From Deltaproteobacteria bacterium (GTDB taxonomy: Bacteria > Desulfobacterota > Dissulfuribacteria > Dissulfuribacterales > UBA3076), in assembly GCA_027004315.1 (NCBI GenBank), contig JALTHV010000023.1, positions 1 to 5,385 of the forward strand: a DNA stretch of 5,385 nt, given 5' to 3'. The position numbers and the translations under genes are program-made. Below, one piece after another: positions 1 to 4,807 of the stretch; positions within the stretch are counted from its first letter, which is position 1; every line of letters begins with the position of its first letter. The notes under the pieces are model-generated. The model had not been told where the DNA came from. It made no database searches and saw nothing but the letters and a program-made list of their open reading frames with translations.

Positions 1-38
1 CTGAAAAAAGCCACTGCTGGCCGGAGACGCGAACGGTT

Positions 39-63
39 ACGCCAGAACTTATTGAGAAGTTAC
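39..63. mobile_element. Right terminal repeat of a truncated MITE-like element
   Basis: The bases ending CTTATTGAGAAGTTAC match the right terminal inverted repeat of the two complete elements at 516-671 and 3740-3995. By eye, 22 of 25 positions agree with the end at 3971-3995. The rest of this copy would lie at 1-38 and upstream of the window, but 1-38 shows only weak similarity to the interiors of the other copies. It could therefore be a diverged member or a solitary end. The target duplication cannot be tested because the left end is missing. The orientation is the same as in the other two copies. Confidence 0.6.
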
Positions 64-72
64 AGGATTTTT

Positions 73-104
73 TAATCCACAGATTTCGCAGATTACACGG
101 ATTA
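73..104. repeat. Short palindromic AATCC/GGATT-type dispersed repeat
   Basis: The segment begins TAATCC and ends GGATTA, which are reverse complements. Inside it are two CAGATT units (CACAGATT and CGCAGATT). Intergenic repeats built from AATCC-CAGATT-GGATT units are common in many bacterial genomes, which is recalled and not tested here. TAATCCACA at 73-81 is one base from a DnaA box, but it is a single site inside a repeat, so no origin is called. The remaining bases 120-206 before gatC show no other clear feature. Confidence 0.4.
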
Positions 105-223
105 CTCGTAACCGTTCGCATTCTCCCTCGTGAACAGTTATCATCCAAATAGCCTACAAAATCCTCTGGATAAAAGGCTGAAGACAGGGTATTCTTATAC
201 AAAAATTAGGGGAGGCCATATCT

Positions 224-508
224 GTGAAGATAACGGTTTCTGAAATTGAACATGTGGCCCAGTTGGCTCGGCTCAGTTTCGATCCAGATGAGATTAGGGA
301 TTTTGCCAGGCAGCTAAACGATATACTTGGATATATAGGCAAGCTGGAGGAGCTGGATACCAGCGGGATAAGGCCTACCACCCATGCCCTGGAACTCACA
401 AATGCCTTTAGAGAAGACGAACCAAGGCCCTCCTTGCCAGTTGATAAGGCACTTTCTAATGCCCCTGAGCACGAAAACGGGTTATTTGTGGTGCCGAAGA
501 TTATCTGA
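224..508 (+). CDS. gatC: Asp/Glu-tRNA amidotransferase subunit C (GatC)
   Basis: This 94-residue protein is the small subunit of GatCAB, which turns Glu-tRNA(Gln) into Gln-tRNA(Gln), and in many species Asp-tRNA(Asn) into Asn-tRNA(Asn), in the cytoplasm. GatC wraps around GatA and GatB and stabilises the complex. The length is typical. Family signatures are VAQLARLSF near residue 11, the following helix with RQLNDILGYIGKLEELDT (about 28-46), and the closing segment EDEPRPSL...NAPEHENGLFVVPKII, which ends with the family's usual xxVPKII. The start is GTG at 224, supported by AGGGGAGG at 208-215 with an 8-base spacer. gatA follows as expected, but a mobile element now separates the two genes (179-bp gap). 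gatB is not present. Identification is very secure; no clear promoter is visible upstream. Confidence 0.97.
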   Translation: MKITVSEIEHVAQLARLSFDPDEIRDFARQLNDILGYIGKLEELDTSGIRPTTHALELTNAFREDEPRPSLPVDKALSNAPEHENGLFVVPKII

Positions 509-516
509 TTGAGGGG
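508..516. repeat. Left target-site duplication of element copy 1
   Basis: ATTGAGGGG is repeated perfectly at 672-680, directly outside the other end of the element. It overlaps the last base of the gatC stop codon. The final G can also be read as the first base of the terminal repeat (GTAAC...), so the true duplication is 8 or 9 bp. Confidence 0.8.
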
Positions 517-671
517 TAACTTCTCAATAAGTCCTGGCAATACAGTGTTCTCCCTCACCCAAATCCTCTTCCCTGGGGGAGAGGGCAGGGTGAGGGGGCG
601 AGAGCATGTTGGAAAAAGAAGCACCCTGTGGTCGGGTACATCGAAGTTGCCAGGACTTATTGAGAACTTAC
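516..671. mobile_element. MITE-like palindromic element copy 1, inside gatC-gatA junction
   Basis: The element is 156 bp with terminal inverted repeats of about 25 bp at 516-540 and 647-671, differing at one position (C520 against C667, where G is expected). The left end reads GTAACTTCTCAATAAGTCCT. It carries no coding region. Its right 77 bases (595-671) match 3919-3995 of copy 2 at 74 positions by my count. Its centre (552-596) is a separate palindrome, CCCTCACCC with GGGTGAGGG. A 9-bp direct repeat flanks it. GTAA ends with an 8-bp duplication resemble IS66-family elements, so it may be a non-autonomous derivative mobilised by an IS66-like transposase. That assignment is inference, as no transposase is in the window. 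Confidence 0.85.
552..596. repeat. CCCTCACCC/GGGTGAGGG hairpin at the centre of copy 1
   Basis: CCCTCACCC (552-560) pairs perfectly with GGGTGAGGG (588-596). Inside, CCTCTTCCC (565-573) pairs almost fully with GGGGAGAGG (576-584), giving a strong GC-rich stem. This palindrome type is familiar as a free dispersed repeat in many bacterial genomes (recalled, not searched). It occupies the place where copy 2 has an unrelated interior. In a gatCA transcript it would form a stable RNA hairpin without a U-run, so it is not a classical terminator. Confidence 0.7.
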
Positions 672-680
672 ATTGAGGGG
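672..680. repeat. Right target-site duplication of copy 1, carrying the gatA ribosome site
   Basis: ATTGAGGGG here is identical to 508-516. Its GAGGGG (675-680) lies 7 bases before the gatA ATG and is the apparent Shine-Dalgarno sequence. The insertion therefore duplicated, and did not destroy, the ribosome site of gatA. Confidence 0.8.
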
Positions 681-687
681 ATAGGAC

Positions 688-2154
688 ATGTCGAGTCTGA
701 CCGATTTTACTATGCACGAGCTACATGAACTCCTTGTCAGGAGGGAGGTATCCGCAGTTGAGGTCACAAAGGCCTATCTGGATAGGATAGATGGAGTCGA
801 TCCCAAGGTCGGGGCCTATCTGACCCTGACTCCAGACCAGGCCCTGGACCAGGCAGAAAAGGCGGACAGATGCCTCGCTAGAAAGGTAGAGGATGCCACT
901 CCTCTTACAGGAATCCCCGTGGGCATAAAAGATGTCATCTGTACCCGTGGGGTAAGGACTACCTGTGGATCCAGGATGCTGGAGAATTTTGTGCCGCCAT
1001 ACAATGCCACAGTAATAGAGAGGCTCGAGGCCCATGGGGCAGTGATGCTGGGCAAGCTCAATATGGATGAATTTGCCATGGGGTCATCTACAGAGAACTC
1101 CGCATTTCATCCCACCCACAATCCCTGGGACCTTGAACGGATCCCAGGGGGATCGAGCGGTGGTTCGGCGGCATCTGTTGCCGCCAGGACCTGCGCCTGT
1201 TCACTGGGCTCAGATACAGGGGGTTCCATACGTCAGCCTGCCTCACACTGTGGGGTCGTGGGGATGAAGCCCACATACGGCAGGGTATCGAGGTATGGCC
1301 TGGTGGCCTTTGCCTCCTCCCTGGATCAGATAGGGAGCCTCACAAGAGATGTCACTGACTGTGCATTGTTATTAAACGTCATATCCGGTTATGATCCCAG
1401 GGACTCTACATCTATACCCAGAGACGTACCTGACTACACCCTGTCTCTGATCCCGGGTCTGAAGGGCTGCACTATAGGTATCCCCAGGGAATATTTTATC
1501 TCAGGTCTTGATCCAGAGGTGGAAAGGTCTGTAAGGGATGCCATCTCTGCGCTGGAGAGCCAAGGGGCCAGGGTAGAGGAGGTAAGTCTCCCCCACACAG
1601 ACTATGCCGTAGCCGCATATTATATCATTGCCCCGGCCGAGGCCTCATCTAACCTATCGCGCTACGACGGGGTAAAGTATGGGCTGCGTGTCCGGGGCTT
1701 CAAAGACCTCACGGATATGTATAAAAAGGCCAGGTCCCAGGGATTTGGTCCAGAGGTCAAGAGGAGGATAATGATAGGGACCTATTCCCTCTCAGCGGGA
1801 TATTACGATGCCTATTACAAAAAGGCCTCACAGGTACGCACCCTGATCATGCAGGACTTCAGGAATGCCTTTGAGAAATGCGATGTGATTGCCGCCCCTG
1901 TGGCCCCTACCACTGCATTCAGGCTGGGAGAAAAGACAGGCGATCCCCTACAGATGTATCTCTCAGATATATTTACCATCCCAGTGAATCTGGCAGGTAT
2001 ACCCGGAATCTCTGTACCCTGCGGCCTGAGCCGTGATGGCCTCCCCATAGGGCTCCAGTTAATGGCCGGGCACTTTGGGGAAGAAAGGCTCCTTACTGCT
2101 GCATACAATCTGGAATTGGTCCTGGGTCCCTGGAAGAATTGGCCTACAGTCTAG
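688..2154 (+). CDS. gatA: Asp/Glu-tRNA amidotransferase subunit A (GatA)
   Basis: This 488-residue amidase-signature enzyme releases ammonia from glutamine for the GatB-catalysed amidation of misacylated tRNA. The length is normal for GatA. The Ser-cisSer-Lys triad is intact: Lys81 in GIPVGIKDV, cis-Ser156 in PGGSSGGSAA and nucleophile Ser180 in GSDTGGSIRQPAS. The glycine-rich amidase signature spans about 150-185, followed by GMKPTYGRVSRYGLVAFASS (193-212), typical of GatA. The C-terminal part (DIFTIPVNLAGIPGISVPCG, GLPIGLQLMAG) is also typical. The start is ATG at 688 with GAGGGG at 675-680. This site lies in the target duplication of the inserted element, so translation can start, but close coupling to gatC is lost. 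The gene downstream begins 5 bases after the stop. Identification is very secure. Confidence 0.98.
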   Translation: MSSLTDFTMHELHELLVRREVSAVEVTKAYLDRIDGVDPKVGAYLTLTPDQALDQAEKADRCLARKVEDATPLTGIPVGIKDVICTRGVRTTCGSRMLENFVPPYNATVIERLEAHGAVMLGKLNMDEFAMGSSTENSAFHPTHNPWDLERIPGGSSGGSAASVAARTCACSLGSDTGGSIRQPASHCGVVGMKPTYGRVSRYGLVAFASSLDQIGSLTRDVTDCALLLNVISGYDPRDSTSIPRDVPDYTLSLIPGLKGCTIGIPREYFISGLDPEVERSVRDAISALESQGARVEEVSLPHTDYAVAAYYIIAPAEASSNLSRYDGVKYGLRVRGFKDLTDMYKKARSQGFGPEVKRRIMIGTYSLSAGYYDAYYKKASQVRTLIMQDFRNAFEKCDVIAAPVAPTTAFRLGEKTGDPLQMYLSDIFTIPVNLAGIPGISVPCGLSRDGLPIGLQLMAGHFGEERLLTAAYNLELVLGPWKNWPTV

Positions 2155-2159
2155 CTCAT

Positions 2160-3134
2160 ATGAGCAGTAATCCGGTCAAGATCCTCGGCGCCCTGGCTGC
2201 AACCCTGATAGGCCTGGGGGTCCTGCCCTACAAGGCCTATGCCGGGCAGACCTTCTCAAGGTGCATAGTGGTCGATAAGGGGATACACCGCCTGTTTCTC
2301 TGTAGACATGGAAAGATCATAAAAAGGATTCCTGTATCCCTCGGCATAGATTCCATGTCGCCAAAACGCCACAGGGGAGACGGGTCTACCCCTGAAGGCT
2401 GCTATTATGTGACATATAAAAAGCATAAGAGTAAATTTTACAGATTCCTGGGGATCTCTTATCCCAATAAGGTAGATGCCTGGCTGGGCCTAAGGGCAGG
2501 GTATATCTCTCCGAAGGAATTCCGCTCTATTGTGAGTGCTATATCGGCCGGTATCCCCCCACCGGACTACACTGCCCTTGGCGGGGGAATTGGCATACAT
2601 GGCGGGGGGATATACCGTGACAACGGCAGGCGCAGGACCAGGGACTGGACTGAAGGCTGCATAGCCGTGGATGACCATGCCATGGATATCATATATTCTT
2701 TCTGTAATTTGGGTGACCCGGTAGTCATCCTCAACAGCAGACATCCATTTTTTGACATGGTCCGTCCCTTCGGGATTCCGGTCTCTATAGACAAGACCTT
2801 ACACCCAGGATATCAAAAAGGGAAATATATATCAAGATTTGGGGTGGTTACAGGACTTGGCCAGGTCTCTTTGAAACTGGAGGAGGGGGCTGACTACAGC
2901 AGGTCGATTGAGATCTCAGTCTTTGAGAAGGGGACTCCAGGACCTCCAGGCTATATAATCTTTGACCACAACGGTGACGGCAGATTGGGCCCCGGAGATA
3001 GACAGATCGGGTCTTTGGACTCCTTAATAGGTGTACAAAATCCCTACAACAGACTGCGCCTGGAGCTGACAAGGGCCTTAAGGAGGGGATGTCTCCTGAC
3101 CTATCCGGAAGAATGGTCTCTTTATCTCAGATAA
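2160..3134 (+). CDS. Secreted L,D-transpeptidase (YkuD fold, YafK/ErfK type)
   Basis: With the ATG at 2160 the protein has 324 residues. A signal peptide covers about 1-28 (one lysine, hydrophobic stretch, AYA before GQTF), so it acts outside the cytoplasmic membrane. The YkuD domain (about 33-192) has the catalytic motif: His147 in GIGIHGGG and Cys167 in DWTEGCIAV. The family forms 3-3 peptidoglycan cross-links or attaches proteins to peptidoglycan; which reaction applies here is not visible. The C-terminal extension (about 200-324) contains DHNGDGRLGPGD (269-280), a fit to a 12-residue EF-hand-like calcium loop. A TTG start at 2139, in frame and overlapping gatA, is possible; neither start has a good ribosome site, so coupling to gatA is likely. 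The 3' end overlaps plsY. Family call is firm; the start is moderately sure. Confidence 0.88.
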   Translation: MSSNPVKILGALAATLIGLGVLPYKAYAGQTFSRCIVVDKGIHRLFLCRHGKIIKRIPVSLGIDSMSPKRHRGDGSTPEGCYYVTYKKHKSKFYRFLGISYPNKVDAWLGLRAGYISPKEFRSIVSAISAGIPPPDYTALGGGIGIHGGGIYRDNGRRRTRDWTEGCIAVDDHAMDIIYSFCNLGDPVVILNSRHPFFDMVRPFGIPVSIDKTLHPGYQKGKYISRFGVVTGLGQVSLKLEEGADYSRSIEISVFEKGTPGPPGYIIFDHNGDGRLGPGDRQIGSLDSLIGVQNPYNRLRLELTRALRRGCLLTYPEEWSLYLR

Positions 3135-3727
3135 TCTGGCCGATCGGGGCCTATCTTATCGGGTCAATACCCTTTGGCCTGGTCCTGGCCCGTGCCAAGG
3201 GTATAGACCTTCGAGAACATGGCAGCGGGAACATAGGGGCCACCAATGTAGCAAGGGTACTGGGCAAAGGAGGCTGGCGCTGGGGCCTGTTGACACTGGC
3301 AGCAGATCTCTCCAAGGGCCTTCTGCCAGTTATTGGGTGCAGATGGGCAATGTCCGGCTCGCCTGAGCTCTATTTCTGGATTGCATGCACAGGCCTTGGC
3401 GCGGTGTTAGGCCACTGCTATTCTATATTCCTCAGATTCCATGGTGGGAAGGGTGTCGGCACTGCAACAGGGGTATTCCTGGGCGTCTGTCCAAAGGCAC
3501 TTGGCGTTGCCACGATCATATTTGTATTGGTAGTAAGGAGGTGGGGCTATGTATCTCTGGGTTCTCTCACTACGGCTGTCCTTATGCCGATCTTGATATA
3601 CTTTTTTTGCCCGGTACCTGCCTTCGAATTTATGTCGTTGGGGATTGCCTTTGTCATCTGGGTAAGACATAAGGACAACATCAAACGACTGATAAAGGGG
3701 GAAGAAAAGGGCTGGAAGAAGATTTAG
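3089..3727 (+). CDS. plsY: Acyl-phosphate:glycerol-3-phosphate acyltransferase (PlsY)
   Basis: This integral membrane enzyme transfers the acyl group of acyl-phosphate (made by PlsX) to glycerol-3-phosphate, giving lysophosphatidate. The 212-residue reading has the three cytoplasmic PlsY motifs: GSIPFGLVLAR then GSGNIGATNVAR (45-56); GHCYSIFLRFHGGKGVGT (108-125); and WVRHKDNIKRLIKGEE (191-206). Hydrophobic membrane segments lie near 13-35, 65-85, 95-118, 135-175 and 178-192. AAGGAG (3080-3085) sits only 3 bases before the ATG at 3089, unusually close; an in-frame ATG at 3113 gives 204 residues, nearer the usual start, but has only a weak ribosome site. The gene overlaps the L,D-transpeptidase by 46 bases (22 with the later start), so the two are probably co-transcribed. 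Family is very secure, start uncertain. Confidence 0.95.
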   Translation: MSPDLSGRMVSLSQIIWPIGAYLIGSIPFGLVLARAKGIDLREHGSGNIGATNVARVLGKGGWRWGLLTLAADLSKGLLPVIGCRWAMSGSPELYFWIACTGLGAVLGHCYSIFLRFHGGKGVGTATGVFLGVCPKALGVATIIFVLVVRRWGYVSLGSLTTAVLMPILIYFFCPVPAFEFMSLGIAFVIWVRHKDNIKRLIKGEEKGWKKI

Positions 3728-3739
3728 CACAGATTCCCA

Positions 3740-3995
3740 GTAATTTCTCAATAAGTTGGGGCATCATTTTTGGTAACTGATCACAGGGTGCTTCTTTTGG
3801 AAACGATTTGCGTTAGCCCTATAGTTTTCTTGGTTTTTGCAGCATTGGAAACCCTGGCTCCGGAGCGCAGCGGAGGAGAACAGGGAGGGTCCTATGCTAC
3901 AAAAACCTTAGAAAACAAGGGGCGAGAGCATGTTGGAAAAAGAAGCACCCTGTGATCGGTTACATCGAAGTTGCCAGGACTTATTGAGAAGTTAC
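3740..3995. mobile_element. MITE-like palindromic element copy 2, after plsY
   Basis: This 256-bp element can fold along nearly its whole length. The right terminal repeat (3971-3995) is a consensus copy; the left one (from 3740, GTAATTTCTCAATAAG) has drifted. Inner arms are stronger: 3773-3798 and 3938-3963 are inverted repeats with 25 of 26 matches, and 3824-3845 pairs with 3894-3916 with one gap and about one mismatch. The centre has TCCG...CGGA near 3859-3874. Nine bases at each edge, GATTCCCAG (3732-3740) and GATTTCCAG (3996-4004), agree at 8 positions and look like an old target duplication. The element starts 12 bases after the plsY stop and may end or stabilise that transcript. A 61-codon open frame inside it starts with TTG without a ribosome site and is not considered a gene. 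Confidence 0.85.
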
Positions 3996-4004
3996 GATTT
4001 CCAG
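3996..4004. repeat. Probable right target-site duplication of copy 2
   Basis: GATTTCCAG matches GATTCCCAG at 3732-3740, on the outer side of the left end, with one transition. As in copy 1, the last G on the left side coincides with the first base of the terminal repeat. The mismatch suggests an older insertion than copy 1, in line with the drifted left end. Confidence 0.6.
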
Positions 4005-4112
4005 AGATAAAGGTGCTAAACTAAACGGCTTATCACGCCAAGACAACACAAATTCATTATAAATAACCTAATTATATACAAAACGAATAGTCCCAGACAA
4101 TCACCTGTTCCT

Positions 4113-4134
4113 CGGTATCCATCATAGGGTGCCG
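4113..4134. repeat. Small hairpin in the AT-rich dsrE upstream region
   Basis: CGGTATCC (4113-4120) and GGGTGCCG (4127-4134) form an 8-base-pair stem with two G-U pairs and a 6-base loop. No U-run follows, so it is not a standard terminator. It stands in the AT-rich 266-base gap between copy 2 and the dsrE-like gene, which otherwise shows no gene. A regulatory role is only a possibility. Confidence 0.3.
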
Positions 4135-4162
4135 TGTAACTTAAAATTTACTGAAAATGGTC

Positions 4163-4188
4163 TTGACATCTATCTTCCAGGATAAAGA
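4163..4188 (+). promoter_or_regulatory. Possible promoter upstream of the dsrE-like gene
   Basis: A perfect -35 hexamer TTGACA lies at 4163-4168, about 94 bases before the ATG. The best matching -10 candidate is TAAAGA at 4183-4188 with a spacer of only 14, so the pair is poor. The surrounding AT-rich gap (3996-4261) makes it likely that this gene has its own promoter, but the exact site is not resolved. Confidence 0.25.
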
Positions 4189-4261
4189 GTCTTGGTCTTG
4201 CTGGCAGGGAAAATTGCTGACAGAAACACCGTTCCGTTATCCTTAAAGGAGGGAAAGCCTA

Positions 4262-4612
4262 ATGAAAACAAAAGTTGTTTTTCACATTGACTGGGACAAT
4301 AAAGAGGCACTGATCATGGCTCTTAATAACGTGGAAAATCTGCTAAAAGAGGTCTCTGCTGAAGAAGCTACTATCTATTTAGTGGCAAATGGTGTTGCGG
4401 TTAAATTATTTCAGCGTGAACGAGCCACTGAGTATGCTCCTCGAATTCAAAATCTGTCTGGAGACGGTGTCCATTTTCTTGTCTGTAACAACTCGCTCAA
4501 CAATCTGGGCATTAAAGGTGAGGAACTTTTAGGGCCTTGTCAAGTTGTACCGGCTGGCATTGTAGAACTCATCCGACTCCAGGCCAAAGGATGTGCCTAT
4601 ATAAAACCCTAA
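4262..4612 (+). CDS. DsrE/DsrF-like small protein (COG1416-like)
   Basis: The 116-residue product looks like a full-length, soluble, single-domain protein of the DsrE-like alpha/beta fold. It begins KTKVVFHIDWDNKEALIMAL, has a central strand and helix (TIYLVANGVAVKLF, 37-50), then DGVHFLVCNNSL with Cys75 at the position where relatives often carry a cysteine, and ends LQAKGCAYIKP, a typical close of this uncharacterised subgroup. True DsrE acts in sulfur-relay trimers with DsrF and DsrH; those partners are absent, so a sulfur-transfer role should not be assumed. Cys93 and Cys111 are also present. The start is firm: AAAGGAGGG at 4245-4253 with an 8-base spacer. Codon use differs from the neighbours (one ATA among eight Ile codons, all four Arg codons CGN), suggesting separate origin. 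It appears to be its own transcription unit. Confidence 0.85.
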   Translation: MKTKVVFHIDWDNKEALIMALNNVENLLKEVSAEEATIYLVANGVAVKLFQRERATEYAPRIQNLSGDGVHFLVCNNSLNNLGIKGEELLGPCQVVPAGIVELIRLQAKGCAYIKP

Positions 4613-4645
4613 TAGATAAAGATAATTTCTGAAGGAAAAAATATT

Positions 4646-4708
4646 ATGACATTTGCTGAAGGGGAAAGGGCCGTTAATTTCTTTGTGCCTGCAGTGGATT
4701 GTGTTTGA
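4646..4708 (+). CDS. Possible 20-codon small ORF, unknown
   Basis: An ATG at 4646, with GAAGGA at 4631-4636 (9-base spacer), opens a 20-residue frame beginning MTFAEGERAVNFF and ending at TGA. I do not recognise it. It lies 33 bases after the dsrE-like stop and 99 bases before the STT3 gene start, and has no membrane segment. It could be a small protein, the start of a decayed gene or chance. The rest of the 4613-4807 spacer holds ATGGCAA twice with TTTGCCC between them, giving competing short stems, and an A-run, but no convincing terminator. Confidence 0.25.
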   Translation: MTFAEGERAVNFFVPAVDCV

Positions 4709-4807
4709 TCTCCATGGCAATCCCTGTAATCTAGATTTGCCCTTGTTTTTCAATGGCAACCAAAAAAAAATTCTAAAGATGCCATGCCTGGATGCATAGG
4801 AGGGGAT

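Larger units (their letters stand above)
29..119. repeat. 13-bp perfect inverted repeat enclosing other repeats
   Basis: GCGAACGGTTACG at 29-41 is the exact reverse complement of CGTAACCGTTCGC at 107-119. The similarity continues weakly outward (GGAGA at 23-27 against TCTCC at 122-126). Between the arms lie the element end (39-63) and the AATCC/GGATT repeat (73-104), so several repeats are nested here. No protein is implied. Whether the arms form a hairpin in RNA is uncertain because the loop is 65 bases. Confidence 0.55.

Noticed and set aside
73..81. DnaA-box-like TAATCCACA
   Set aside because: Single site with a mismatch inside a dispersed repeat, and no replication genes or box cluster nearby.
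3..152. Frame open from the window edge to TAG at 150-152, containing TPELIEKLQDFL
   Set aside because: It looks protein-like in part, but those bases are the recurrent terminal repeat and the AATCC repeat, so a gene end is not supported without upstream sequence.
167..195. Weak sigma-70-like pair TGGATA / TATTCT before gatC
   Set aside because: Only four of six matches in each hexamer; such pairs are expected by chance in this sequence.
154..717. 187-codon open frame on the minus strand over gatC and element copy 1
   Set aside because: It runs antisense through gatC and the palindrome, has no family resemblance and arises from the repeat; gatC is unmistakable on the other strand.
1815..2108. 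Antisense frames over gatA, the L,D-transpeptidase and plsY
   Set aside because: Shadows of well-identified + strand genes without start signals or recognisable motifs.
3770..3955. 61-codon open frame inside element copy 2
   Set aside because: TTG start without a ribosome site, lying wholly in a palindrome; similar words appear in both arms because the arms are inverted repeats.
1..4004. CRISPR array formed by the repeated CTTATTGAGAAGTTAC units
   Set aside because: Only three loci, hundreds to thousands of bases apart, as inverted pairs with target duplications; no regular spacers and no cas genes.
4202..4218. Sigma-54-like site TGGCAGG...TTGCT before the dsrE-like gene
   Set aside because: The GG to GC distance is one base longer than the strict sigma-54 spacing, so the match is probably accidental.
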